Source of the DNA: JADKHR01 sp041917295
GTDB lineage: Bacteria > Elusimicrobiota > Elusimicrobia > FEN-1173
DNA length: 64,000 nucleotides
NCBI GenBank assembly: GCA_041917295.1
Contig: JAYRXX010000021.1
Location: 1 to 64,000, forward strand
Reading direction: 5' to 3'
Shown: one piece after another, positions 26,101-33,993 of the stretch
Numbering within the stretch: position 1 is the stretch's first letter
Layout: every line of letters begins with the position of its first letter
Position numbers and translations under genes: made by a program
The notes under the pieces: model-generated
Databases searched by the model: none
Seen by the model: the letters and a program-made list of their open reading frames with translations, nothing else
Told to the model about the DNA's origin: nothing

Positions 26101-27382
26101 AACCCAACCCACCGCCCAATCCGCGGAGGTGAATACGTCCGCAACATTCAGTGTGGTTGCAGCGGGATCGGGCCCTTTGACTTACCAATGGCAAAAAAAC
26201 GGTTTCAATATCTCCAGCGCCACCCAATCCACTTACACCACGCCGCCGACCAACGTCAACGAAAACGGCGCTCTCTTTAGGGTGGTTGTCAGCAACAGCG
26301 CCGGTTCCGTCACCAGCGCCACGGCCCGATTGTCGGTAACGACCTACTTGCGGGTGATTGAATCCCCACAAAACCAAACGGTGAATTTGGGGCAACCCGC
26401 CACGTTCACCTACAAGGTCGAGGGCTCCGCCCCCATGACCTATCAATGGTCAAAAAATGGAACTGAAATTCCAGGCGCCACAAACCCGTCTTACACCACG
26501 CCACCCACCACAGCCACTGATAATGGGTCTGTCTTTAAGGTCGTTGCTCGAAACGGCGGCGGCGCAACCGCCGCCTCCAGCGCAAAACTAATGGTCCTTT
26601 CCGCGGGACCGGTCATTGTTGCCCAGCCTTTTAATAACACCGCGGGGCCTAACGTCACCCGAATGTTCCGTGTGATCGCCACAGGCTCGGGTCAGTTGAG
26701 ATACCAATGGCAAAAGAACGGAATTGATATCCCCGGAGCCACCGCTTCGACCTACGTCACCCCGGTGCTCACTCCGGAAGACAACGGGTCTTTGTATCGC
26801 GTCCTGATTACCGATGATTTCGCGAGCGTCATGAGCGCCACAGCCACATTGACAGTCCTTGGTCCGGCCATTACCAACCAACCCTCCAACCAGTCTGTGG
26901 AGGTGAACACGTCCGCCCGGTTCGGGGTTACCGCTATCGGGGCGGGCCGATTAACTTATCAATGGCAAAAGAACGGGACAAACATTCCCGGCGCGAACAG
27001 TGCAACCTATATCACACCACCGGCCAGTGTCAGCGACAACGGAGTGGAATTTAAGGTCATTGTTGGCAACAGCGATGGGTCCGTAACAAGCATTGGGGTT
27101 AAGTTGTCGGTAACGACCTATCTGCGGGTGATTGAATCCCCGCAAAACCAAACGGTAAATTTGGGGCAACCCGCCAAGTTCACCTACAAGGTCGAGGGCT
27201 CCGCCCCCATGACCTACCAATGGTCAAAAAACGGGACCGATATTCCAGGTGCGATCAACCCGTCTTACACCACGCCACCCACCACAGCCACGGATAACGG
27301 AGCTGTCTTTAAGGTCGTTGCTCGAAACGGCGGCGGCGCAACCGCCGCCTCGAGCGCAAGATTGAGCGTAAGTAACCGTTAA
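23120..27382 (+). CDS. Secreted subtilisin-like serine protease with FN3 and Ig-like repeats
   Basis: The exported protein has 1,420 residues. After a signal peptide comes a cadherin/Ig-like region (about 45-150) and a propeptide (VPGELLVRCRKG...). The S8 catalytic domain (about 275-590) has an intact triad: Asp315 in VLDTGID, His370 in HGTHVSG and Ser528 in NGTSMACPH. Four fibronectin type III domains follow at about 592-693, 693-793, 794-887 and 892-985, then five Ig-like domains (991-1420) with the recurring YQWQKNG core. Domains 2 and 5 of the Ig set are nearly identical. GAGGGAG precedes the ATG. No obvious C-terminal sorting signal is seen. It is probably a cell-surface or secreted protease using the repeats for adhesion or display. 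Confidence 0.95.
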   Translation: MNLARLKKVVCLSMVGILLLNQTGMSVEFGVLRAAKRANADNKEDTTMEAPSHNTAPTISKIADRTLPENGVAIATFLVNDMESPGESLKVEATSDNQLLVPDLGLTVNVQGRERTLVAVPSRETAGKATITVTVMDPKGTQVSTDFSITVTNDLPYVPGELLVRCRKGVDPTSVQWTSMPSAGHAASAQAAPSIQPLLFPSPTSARAASQSGPTPARVAGIPQGGSELAARSLENLQRTFVIAFDPNQDIQHLMEMVQRQPGIESVELNHVARIETIDDPDYLNGKLWGLNKIQAPAAWDNSPRGEGVVVAVLDTGIDMTHPDLVNNIWKNPGEIAGNGIDDDNNGYVDDVHGWNFVSNSNVPADGHSHGTHVSGTIAAMGNNGIGVIGVAYKAKIMPLKGLSDSGSGSASNLVRGLVYAADNRADVINNSWGGTSPCTPGSSYYDTINYVYGKGVMVLASAGNSNIDVVNVSPAGCPNTIAVAATDSNDAKANFSNWGQGIDVTAPGVGILSTSRNGSYTTMNGTSMACPHVAGVAALILSKFPTLANYSISEILHSSTDDIGTPGFDTYFGFGRINAQKAVLSPNDQIRPTTPTNLKLVVTARGGLGLTWSASTDNNRLIGYLLDVSTSPFFSSFVNLYKSHYIGIETNYVIDDLNPLTTYHVRLRAIDLAGNMSDFSQTTTGSTPRDTDPPTAPDNFRLKLSQDGRATLYAQWNKSSDNFRVAGYSIDLSTSPDYSTSVNGYPNRIEGNVGTFIFGKDLPLRKYFSRIRAYDGAGNFSGYTVDRYAFEDVQAPSVPVNLRISAYSEKELFLGWRDVPDAYIYSIEISTEPSFVPQLKKIMLSNETRLFVDNLEPSTNYYARLRAIDQALNFSDYSITVSTTTHARAIMPPKDLRLEAMGPDQLFLSWTAPNETLLGYFLDVAENDFFTKPVPGYTNKFINVVTSTTITGLKPDTMYYARLRAFNIEQKTSKNSVMARGRTLTEVVLPTITTQPTAQSAEVNTSATFSVVAAGSGPLTYQWQKNGFNISSATQSTYTTPPTNVNENGALFRVVVSNSAGSVTSATARLSVTTYLRVIESPQNQTVNLGQPATFTYKVEGSAPMTYQWSKNGTEIPGATNPSYTTPPTTATDNGSVFKVVARNGGGATAASSAKLMVLSAGPVIVAQPFNNTAGPNVTRMFRVIATGSGQLRYQWQKNGIDIPGATASTYVTPVLTPEDNGSLYRVLITDDFASVMSATATLTVLGPAITNQPSNQSVEVNTSARFGVTAIGAGRLTYQWQKNGTNIPGANSATYITPPASVSDNGVEFKVIVGNSDGSVTSIGVKLSVTTYLRVIESPQNQTVNLGQPAKFTYKVEGSAPMTYQWSKNGTDIPGAINPSYTTPPTTATDNGAVFKVVARNGGGATAASSARLSVSNR
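26330..27362 (+). repeat. Duplicated ~259-bp Ig-like module (copies 26330-26588 and 27104-27362)
   Basis: The two copies are 774 bases apart and differ at few positions; each encodes an Ig-like domain beginning TYLRVIESPQNQTVNLGQPA. Near identity at the DNA level, including silent sites, indicates a recent duplication or ongoing gene conversion. The intervening 515 bases encode two more diverged Ig-like domains. Confidence 0.9.
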
Positions 27383-27496
27383 CGGGGATTCCACGATTGT
27401 AAAAGGGACACTGTCGACAGAGTATATTAGGAACGTTTTAGGATTGGCCTTACGATAATAAGTTATTGTAATTACGAAACGGGCCATCGAAATCTT

Positions 27497-29470
27497 TTAG
27501 GCGTAAGGATCAACGGGTTCAGGTTCGTGCAGGGCGGCCCGGGCCTCTTTGTAGAGCTCGGTCTTTTTTCGGCGAACGCGAAGATCCACATCGGCGGCGC
27601 TGTGGCCCATGGTTTTACCAAGCGAAATCAACACGTGCCGTTCGATGTCCGATACGCCTCCATCGGCAAAACACATCTCCACCAGATCGTCCAACCATCG
27701 GGCGGATTCCACCACCGTTTCCGGAGCGGGCAACCGCAAAACACCGGCTTGGTGGGCGCGCAAAAGTTCCCCGACACGCTCTTTGGGGATTCGGCGCTTT
27801 TGGGAAAACGTTTCCAAAACAGCTTGTTCGGCCGGATCCAGTTTTCCGTCAGCCATGCTCGCAACGATCAAGCACGACAGCAATCCGATGGGATCCAGAA
27901 CATCGGCGATGATCCCGCCGGGTATTTTTCCTTGCCCACGGCCAAAATCCGCCATGGCCACGGGAGAAACGCTTTCCAAAACCCAGTCGTGGTCCCCCCC
28001 GCCCAGGGGTATTCCACAGTAAGAACAAACGGCGTGATGGCTTGCCCTTTCCGGCACCCCACACCCGGGACAATGGAGCGACAACAAACCCCTTGCAAGA
28101 GAAGTCTGAACACCGCGTTTGCGAACGAACGCAAAAATGTGGGAATAAAATGTCTTGCCGATATATCTTCCACCCGGACCCGAATCGGAGTTCAAGGGAA
28201 CCCCGGCCCATTTGACTAAAGCGGTAACGCGATCGTGAGGGTCGCCGAACTGCACCGACGTAATTTCCGTGACCCCCACCGCCACATCCCCATATCCCAC
28301 CCCGCTGGTTGAAAGGGAGCGAGACACCTTCTCCTCTTGGGAGAAGGTGGGCCGAAGGCCCGGATGAGGGAGCTGAACTGTTTCACAAAATGACGGAAGG
28401 GCCACTTTGCGCAACGGGTCGGCATTTCCTTCCAAGAGGGCTTGTTGATACCGCCAAAACACAACGGAAACGCGATCTTCCATAAACGACACATTGAACC
28501 CCGGATCCGACGCCAAATAGGCCGCCACGCCGGGAACCTCACGCTTGTGCTCGCGAAACCGCCATTCTTCTTCCTGGGTAATTTTGACCAAGGTCCAATC
28601 GTATTCAGCGGAAGCGACCAACGATCCGCAGGCGGAACAGTTGGCCTTGTCGTTGAGCTTCAGGCCGGCTCCGCAATTGGGACATTGACCTTCGATCAGT
28701 CCCCCATTGGCGAGCGACCGAACGCCCGGCCGCCGTAAAAAGGTCCAATATTCACAAAAGGGCACGGGATCTTCTTTTCCATCAACCACTTCTCCGGTTT
28801 TCAACGAAACCCATTGATCCACGCCGACGGCGTTGATTTTCGCGTGCACAACGTCAAATAAAGGGGTTTGCTCCGCGCCCACGATGTCCACACCCGTCAC
28901 GCGGAGGTCGGAAACGATATTTTTGAGTCCCCTTCGTTGGTGTGCCAAAAACTGGATATGCCATTGTTCGAACATGCCGTCGGAGACAAACGGACGAACC
29001 GGCTCCAATTTTTGCTGGGTCCAAGCCTCTTGGGATTTTAGAAAAGCCATTCGAATTCGGTCTTGAAGTTTCACAGGATCAAACCCGGGATCCCGACCCC
29101 GGAACTGGTGAAAGACCTGGCTTAATCGGTCTTTGTTTTGACGCTGGATTCCACGGACGATCGTGGACAACATGCGACGATCTTGGATGAAGGAGTGACC
29201 GCGAACAACCACAAAATAAAAAACGACTAATAAGGAAATCCCAACCAGCGGATGCCGAATGATTAAGTGAAATAGGATGACCCAGAGATCGGTGTCCAGG
29301 CCACTCCCACCAAACGATTCGCCCCCACCACCGAAAGCCCCACCCCCACCGCCCCCGGACACCCCACCTCCATATCCATCCCCGCCCCCCGCCCTGCCCC
29401 AAACAACAGCCGCCACCCCCACACACAGGGCCAAAGAAAAAATCCAGCGTTTACTGTTAAGAGACACCAT
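27497..29470 (-). CDS. Tim44-like / TerB-like membrane protein with zinc ribbons
   Basis: The protein has 657 residues. A signal/transmembrane start and a glycine-rich stretch (about 28-55) lead to a transmembrane helix (HPLVGISLLVVFYFVVV). Two Tim44-like domains follow (FDPVKLQDRIRMAFLKSQEAW... and SFMEDRVSVVFWRYQQALLEGN...), each trailed by a zinc ribbon (CPNCGAGLKLNDKANCSACG and CPGCGVPERASHHAVCSYCG). The C-terminus is TerB/DjlA-like (SCLIVASMADGKLDPAEQAVL...). The protein is annotated only by fold; the biochemical role is unknown. A dispersed hairpin repeat sits inside the second Tim44-like half without breaking the frame. It lies just downstream of an SPFH/zinc-ribbon gene, suggesting a membrane-associated quality-control module. 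Confidence 0.8.
   Translation of the reverse strand: MVSLNSKRWIFSLALCVGVAAVVWGRAGGGDGYGGGVSGGGGGGAFGGGGESFGGSGLDTDLWVILFHLIIRHPLVGISLLVVFYFVVVRGHSFIQDRRMLSTIVRGIQRQNKDRLSQVFHQFRGRDPGFDPVKLQDRIRMAFLKSQEAWTQQKLEPVRPFVSDGMFEQWHIQFLAHQRRGLKNIVSDLRVTGVDIVGAEQTPLFDVVHAKINAVGVDQWVSLKTGEVVDGKEDPVPFCEYWTFLRRPGVRSLANGGLIEGQCPNCGAGLKLNDKANCSACGSLVASAEYDWTLVKITQEEEWRFREHKREVPGVAAYLASDPGFNVSFMEDRVSVVFWRYQQALLEGNADPLRKVALPSFCETVQLPHPGLRPTFSQEEKVSRSLSTSGVGYGDVAVGVTEITSVQFGDPHDRVTALVKWAGVPLNSDSGPGGRYIGKTFYSHIFAFVRKRGVQTSLARGLLSLHCPGCGVPERASHHAVCSYCGIPLGGGDHDWVLESVSPVAMADFGRGQGKIPGGIIADVLDPIGLLSCLIVASMADGKLDPAEQAVLETFSQKRRIPKERVGELLRAHQAGVLRLPAPETVVESARWLDDLVEMCFADGGVSDIERHVLISLGKTMGHSAADVDLRVRRKKTELYKEARAALHEPEPVDPYA
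28327..28370. repeat. CTCTCCC-type hairpin repeat inside a coding sequence
   Basis: CCTTCTCC-TCTT-GGGAGAAGG is followed by GGGCC-GAA-GGCCC and GGATGAGGG. The repeat is read through in frame by the Tim44/TerB-like gene and contributes PHPGLRPTFSQEEKVSRSL to the protein. Confidence 0.8.
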
Positions 29471-29569
29471 CTATAAAATGTTCGTCATTCCGGCATGGGG
29501 TTGGCCGGAATCCAGTCGTTTCTCTTTTTGGACGAATATTATCCACAAGCATCTTGGATTCCGGTTTTT

Positions 29570-30607
29570 TTAAGCCGCCGGTTGGCCGCAGGCGGAACAA
29601 AATTTCGCGCCGAGGGATATCGCCGCACGGCACTTCCCACATGTCGGGGCACCCAGGGGCCGCCCGCACTGGGCGCAAAATTTCGAGCCGCTGGGGTTAG
29701 CCGTTCCGCACAGACACGCCACAGGCGACGTTTGCGCGCCGATGGCTTGACCCATCATTTGGCCCATACCGGCCCCGGCGCCCATCCCCATACCCATTCC
29801 CACGCCCAGCCCCATCACCCCGGCGGCTCCGCCCTCGTTGCCCGCCGCTGCCTGAAGGGTATCAAACGTTCGCACGGTTCGATAACGCGACTCCCCCAAC
29901 GTTTCAAATTCCGCTTTATCGGACAACATTTTTTTGAGGCGTTTGACCGTTTCGTCCTCGGGCGGAACCGAAATGGATTCCAAATAAAAGTTAACCACCT
30001 CGATGCCGAACCGGCCGAACTCCCCGGCCACTTTTTCTTTGAGCGACGATGAAATTTCGGTGAGGTGCGCGCTGATGGCAAGAAGAGGAATTTTGTCCAA
30101 GACCAATTTTTCCGCGATGTAATCTTTAATGTGGGTCATCAAATGGCCTCGAAAGTAGTCCAACACCTGGTTCGCGTCAAAGACCGGAAGGGTTCCCACC
30201 ATGGTGGACACGAGTTTTTTTCCATCGCTGACTTTCATCCCGAGCTGGCCGAACGCCCGCACCGGAACAAAAAGCTGAAATTGCGGCTCTTGAACGGGGA
30301 TGGGTTCCCGGGTTCCCCATTTGAGGGCCATGTTCACGGCCTTGTTGATGTAATAGATTTCCGCGGCAAAAGGCGTTTCGCTTCCGAACGGGATGTTCAC
30401 CAAATGCTTGAGGAGTGGAATATTGGCTGTTTTGAGCGTGTGCACGCCGGGTTCCAAAACGTCCAACACTTTTCCGTCCTTCAAAAACAACGCTTCTTGC
30501 GCTTGGTTAACGATGACCTGTGTTCCCCACACCAACGCATCCCCCGGCCACCGCCACACAAACACATCCCCCGGTCCGTCAAACTTAACACGATCGATGA
30601 TGGTCAT
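29570..30607 (-). CDS. SPFH-domain protein with C-terminal zinc ribbons
   Basis: The 345-residue protein begins with the domain found in YdjL/virion-core-like SPFH proteins (VKFDGPGDVFVWRWPGDALVWGTQVIVNQ...), continues through a band-7-type core (about 30-210) and a helical stretch, then a methionine/glycine-rich linker (GVGMGMGMGAGAGMGQMM). It ends in two zinc-ribbon motifs (CLCGTANPSGSKFCAQCG and CGKCRAAISLGAKFCSACG). ATG 30607 follows GAGGAG at optimal distance; a TTG one codon upstream is not needed. Related proteins scaffold membrane-associated complexes. It precedes the Tim44/TerB gene on the same strand by 100 bases. Confidence 0.88.
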   Translation of the reverse strand: MTIIDRVKFDGPGDVFVWRWPGDALVWGTQVIVNQAQEALFLKDGKVLDVLEPGVHTLKTANIPLLKHLVNIPFGSETPFAAEIYYINKAVNMALKWGTREPIPVQEPQFQLFVPVRAFGQLGMKVSDGKKLVSTMVGTLPVFDANQVLDYFRGHLMTHIKDYIAEKLVLDKIPLLAISAHLTEISSSLKEKVAGEFGRFGIEVVNFYLESISVPPEDETVKRLKKMLSDKAEFETLGESRYRTVRTFDTLQAAAGNEGGAAGVMGLGVGMGMGMGAGAGMGQMMGQAIGAQTSPVACLCGTANPSGSKFCAQCGRPLGAPTCGKCRAAISLGAKFCSACGQPAA

Positions 30608-30738
30608 CAAATTCTCCTCGAAGACATCGAAAAATAATTTCGAGAAACCGGCCTGGCCTTTTCTCCGACATCTTTGGAAGTATTGTTGAAATACCCTTTG
30701 GCGTCAAGAATTTCTTTTCTCCCAGAAAAACTCAAATA

Positions 30739-30767
30739 TTGACATGATAAAATAAAAGAGTTATTTT
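30739..30767 (+). promoter_or_regulatory. Promoter TTGACA-N17-TATTTT abutting the start codon
   Basis: TTGACA at 30739-30744 and TATTTT at 30762-30767 are 17 bases apart. The ATG of the ATPase gene begins at 30775, where RNA synthesis would be expected to start, so the mRNA would be leaderless or nearly so. Confidence 0.55.
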
Positions 30768-30774
30768 TATATGC

Positions 30775-31920
30775 ATGTATAACAGGGTGCTCACTTTCAA
30801 CGATATGGGAAAGAATTCCTGCTTCTTGTGGGGTCCTCGGCAAACGGGGAAATCCACCCTGCTTAGAAAGTCGTTCCCGGGAGCCTTGGTGTTTGACTTT
30901 CTTCTTTCCAGGGACATCGAACGGCTCACCGCTGCCCCCGACACGTTCCGGCAGGAATGTCTTTATCACAAACGCACGGGACGGCCGGTGGTCGTCGATG
31001 AAATTCAGAGACTTCCGGATTTCCTGAACGATGTTCAATGGCTGATCGTCAATGAGGGAATTCAATTTGTCCTGTGCGGATCCAGCGCCCGCAAAATCAA
31101 ACGTGGCGCCGGCAATTTGCTGGGGGGCCGGGCTCTTCGGTACGAACTTTTCCCTTTGGTTAGCGCGGAAATCCCCCAATTTAATTTATTGAGGGCGCTG
31201 AACAACGGACTCCTTCCATCCCATTACGACGCCCCGGAGGCCAGACCGCATCTGGAATCTTATGTTGGCGACTATTTGAAAGAGGAGATATTCGCGGAAG
31301 CCTTGGTGCGAAATGTTCCTTCTTTCCATCGGTTCCTGGAGGCCGCCGCCTTTTGCAATGGAGAGATGGTCAACAACCAAAACATAGCCTCGGAGTGCGG
31401 CGTCAGCGGTCCCACCGTCAAACAGTATTTCCAAATTCTTGAAGATACCCTTCTTGGACGATTCATCGACGTCTACCGGAAACGTCCGAAACGAAGGGTC
31501 ATTCAATCCCCCAAATTCTATTTCTTCGACGTGGGCGTGGCCAATTATCTTCTCCGGCGCGGCCGAATCGAGGAGAAGTCGGAAGCGTTTGGAAAAGCGT
31601 TCGAGCATTTCATTTTCCAAGAACTCGTGGCCCATGCCCGCTATTCGCGCCTCCGGTATCCTGTCTCCACGTGGAGGACGTCGTCTCAGTTGGAGGTGGA
31701 TTTTATTCTGGGGGAGGCCGAAATAGCTGTGGAAGTGAAAGGCGCCGACGTGGTCCGACCTCACCACGCCAGGGGTTTGGCGGCCTTTTCTGAAGAATAT
31801 AAAACCCGGCGAAAGATTGTTGTTTCCCTGGACACCCGTCCGCGACGAATGGGAGACATCGACGTGCTCCCATGGAAAGACTTCCTAGACCAGTTGTGGG
31901 GCGGGAAAATCATTAAGTAA
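30775..31920 (+). CDS. DUF4143-type AAA ATPase
   Basis: The 381-residue protein has an N-terminal AAA_14-type ATPase with P-loop WGPRQTGKST, Walker B VVVDEIQRLP and sensor LCGSSARKIKRG, then a winged-helix-like middle (NIASECGVSGPTVKQYFQIL). The C-terminal DUF4143 domain has a nuclease-like fold with a conserved FEHFIFQEL...EVDFILG...AVEVKG. Proteins of this class are abundant, mobile and of poorly defined function; their C-terminal E-V-D-F...E-V-K pattern resembles a restriction-endonuclease-like core. It is a clear paralogue of the gene at 51025. It stands alone between the SPFH operon and a group II intron remnant. Confidence 0.9.
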   Translation: MYNRVLTFNDMGKNSCFLWGPRQTGKSTLLRKSFPGALVFDFLLSRDIERLTAAPDTFRQECLYHKRTGRPVVVDEIQRLPDFLNDVQWLIVNEGIQFVLCGSSARKIKRGAGNLLGGRALRYELFPLVSAEIPQFNLLRALNNGLLPSHYDAPEARPHLESYVGDYLKEEIFAEALVRNVPSFHRFLEAAAFCNGEMVNNQNIASECGVSGPTVKQYFQILEDTLLGRFIDVYRKRPKRRVIQSPKFYFFDVGVANYLLRRGRIEEKSEAFGKAFEHFIFQELVAHARYSRLRYPVSTWRTSSQLEVDFILGEAEIAVEVKGADVVRPHHARGLAAFSEEYKTRRKIVVSLDTRPRRMGDIDVLPWKDFLDQLWGGKIIK

Positions 31921-31951
31921 CCGATTCCGCTGGACCCCCCTGGTAATAATT

Positions 31952-32030
31952 GGTGTCGAGCAGCCTGAGGAATATTCCAGCCCCCAGGCTCTCACAGAGT
32001 CGGACGTGAATCCATTGATTCATGCGGCTC
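31952..32030 (-). ncRNA. Group II intron 3' end: domain V and VI remnant
   Basis: On the minus strand, bases 32030-31997 read GAGCCGCATGAATC-loop-GATTCACGTCCGACTC. This is a domain V hairpin with the catalytic AGC triad at its base and the CG bulge on the 3' side, although the usual GNRA loop is degenerate (AATG). It is followed by CTGTGAGAGCCTGGGGG...CCTCAGGCT and GCTCGAC, the domain VI stem and typical 3' end of bacterial group II introns. No 5' half of the intron is present, so it is a dead fragment. Confidence 0.75.
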
Positions 32031-32037
32031 TTCCCGA

Positions 32038-32226
32038 TCAGGCCGCATTCAATCGCCATTCCCAGTGAGCCAGAATGGGCCACGTTCTTGAGATTTGGAC
32101 CAGCCAACGAAGTGTGTGGAGCAATTGCCTATGACGTCGATTGCATTTCCTCAGGGCCCATTTCGCCAGATCGACGTCAAGCTGGTGGAAGATCGATTAT
32201 ACCGCCCATAGTAATTGAACCCGTCC
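32038..32226 (-). pseudogene. Group II intron reverse transcriptase/maturase, C-terminal fragment
   Basis: On the minus strand two frames together encode the end of an intron-encoded maturase: FNYYGRYNRSS in one frame and, after a frameshift, DLAKWALRKCNRRHRQLL...LAHWEWRLNAA before a stop at 32038. The YYGR..RS, WA.RK and HW signatures are those of the C-terminal domain of group II intron reverse transcriptases. It lies directly upstream of the domain V-VI remnant, in the native order. The rest of the protein is missing. Confidence 0.75.
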
Positions 32227-32244
32227 CCTCCACACACCGATCTT

Positions 32245-33651
32245 TTATTCCACCGAAACTTTTCTCACCGTTGCCAGCAAATACGCCATGGTTCGTTTTG
32301 GGTTGTCGGGTTTTTTGGCGCCGAGAATGGCGCAAGCTTGGCGCACGGCCTTGATCCCTCGGGTTGCTTCCAGAGTCATCAATTCCTCAATGCCTTCGAG
32401 ATCTCGATCCTCATAAACCAGGGCGGCGGCCGCCTGAGCGCGTTTAAATTTGTCGCCTCCGTATTTTGCGGCCAACGCGGCCCGTTTTTGCTCCCAGGTG
32501 GCGAGGTTGTAGAGCGCTTTGGGAGTATAAATAGCCGGTGGACGGGGCCGGTCGGTGTCGGGTCCGGGTAACGGAGCATGTTCCACTTCCAGCAGATTTT
32601 TTCGGCGCAGTTCCAACAGGCCCTGGCGGATAAACCACGCCGACACCCCATGGCGCTCCGCCAACCGTTCCTGCCCAACAGACCACCGGGGCCGCAACGG
32701 CGATCGGGGTGACTCCGCCAGGTTGATGATCCAAGCCACTTTCCCGGCCAAACTCAAATCCCGGTTCCACCCGTCCATCGCGAAATAGTCCATTGGCAAG
32801 TTGACGGTGTCACTGCTTCGCAACAGCGTGCGCACCGCCAACGGTTTTTCGTCCAGTTGAATAAGCCCATACCGATCCCGTAACTTCCGAAGGGTTTTCA
32901 TGATCTGGCGCCGAGACGAGGAGGGGCCCATGTGCCCCATCCCCAGCCACTGGGCCAAATCGGCTCTGTCCACCGACGGGGAGCCCCCCTTTTGTTCCTG
33001 GTGCAGAAGGTAAAGGTAAATATCCAGCGCCCGCTGGTCGCCTCGGTTTCCCATTCGACCCAGTACACCGTTCGTCAAAAAAGCCAAAGGCAGGGATACC
33101 CCGCGGTGCTCCGGACCGAGAGGATCCTGGCGCGGAATGGCTTGAATGGCGCGGAGGGTGTCTCGGGCCACGTCCTTGGACCTGACCAACAGGTTGGCCT
33201 CTTCGTTGTTGTTCATGGCCGAATCCGACCAATTGGAGGACCCCATCAACACGGTTTCGCCATCGATCACCAACGCCTTCGTGTGGGTGAGGGTAGCGGT
33301 ATCGTCAAAGAAGACAGAGATCCCTCGGCTCCTGAAGAAATCGTAAGCGGCGCTGTTTTTACCCTCCAACGCGTCATACATTTCTTCCGCGTCCAACAAA
33401 ACTTCCACCGAAACACCGCGACCGTGGGCCCGAGCCAACGCGTCGGCCAGCTGAAACACCGCCGATTGGGATTGATTCGTCCGCAAGGAAAAAAGGTAAA
33501 GACAAACCGTAACCGACCGCCGGGCGTTGTCAATTTCCGCCATGGCCGTGGAAAAATAGTCCCGCGCCGCCACATACCGCACCTCAACCGCCCACCCCCG
33601 GGCCCCCCAGAACAAAACCAACCCCCACAAAATTCCACGCGCCCGTTTCAC
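32245..33651 (-). CDS. Exported phospholipase D-family protein with helix-turn-helix-like C-terminus
   Basis: A protein of about 468 residues has a signal-like N-terminus (VKRARGILWGLVLFWGARGWA), then one PLD-like domain with a single HKD-type motif: HTKALVIDGETVLMGSSNWSDSAMNNNEEANL region (H, K, then N and E). Single-HKD nucleases act as dimers. The second half has two winged-helix-like segments (DLAQWLGMGHMGPSSSRRQIMKTL and ERLAERHGVSAWFIRQGLLEL) that look DNA-binding, which sits oddly with export. GTG 33651 was chosen because GGGAGA precedes it and it begins the signal sequence; an in-frame ATG at 33711 lacks support. The substrate (DNA or lipid) is unknown. Confidence 0.8.
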   Translation of the reverse strand: MKRARGILWGLVLFWGARGWAVEVRYVAARDYFSTAMAEIDNARRSVTVCLYLFSLRTNQSQSAVFQLADALARAHGRGVSVEVLLDAEEMYDALEGKNSAAYDFFRSRGISVFFDDTATLTHTKALVIDGETVLMGSSNWSDSAMNNNEEANLLVRSKDVARDTLRAIQAIPRQDPLGPEHRGVSLPLAFLTNGVLGRMGNRGDQRALDIYLYLLHQEQKGGSPSVDRADLAQWLGMGHMGPSSSRRQIMKTLRKLRDRYGLIQLDEKPLAVRTLLRSSDTVNLPMDYFAMDGWNRDLSLAGKVAWIINLAESPRSPLRPRWSVGQERLAERHGVSAWFIRQGLLELRRKNLLEVEHAPLPGPDTDRPRPPAIYTPKALYNLATWEQKRAALAAKYGGDKFKRAQAAAALVYEDRDLEGIEELMTLEATRGIKAVRQACAILGAKKPDNPKRTMAYLLATVRKVSVE

Positions 33652-33993
33652 AGGTCTCCCGTCCAGGAAATCCCGGCTAGTGCGCCCAGACCCATTCCAA
33701 ATTGGACTCATTAAAACGAGCCGCCATTACTCTTCCAACGGAACGTCGGGCGCAACAGGTTTCAAAGGACTTCCTCCCCCAACATCTCAAAATCTTTCAC
33801 GCGAATCTTACCGAAAAAAAGGTGCATCAACAACATTTCTCGCTGGACAGCGAAGTCCACGAATCACGAAATAATCAGAGCCCGCGCCAGGCCTTTGACT
33901 GTCTCACTCATCGACCGATTCACCTCGATCTGTCGTCCAACGTGCAGGACGCGCGCCAGAGCGCTCGGATTCACGTTGATGCCGAAGGGGTTT
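33652..33993. other. Intergenic stretch without recognised content
   Basis: A short AT-richer region lies between the PLD gene and the permease gene, both on the minus strand. An open frame of 114 codons on the plus strand (33702-34046) overlaps the permease and has no ribosome site or recognisable motif. No repeat, RNA or promoter stands out. Confidence 0.4.

Noticed and set aside
32022..32354. 110-codon open frame on the plus strand
   Set aside because: It lies across the group II intron remnant on the opposite strand and extends into the PLD gene; no coding signal.
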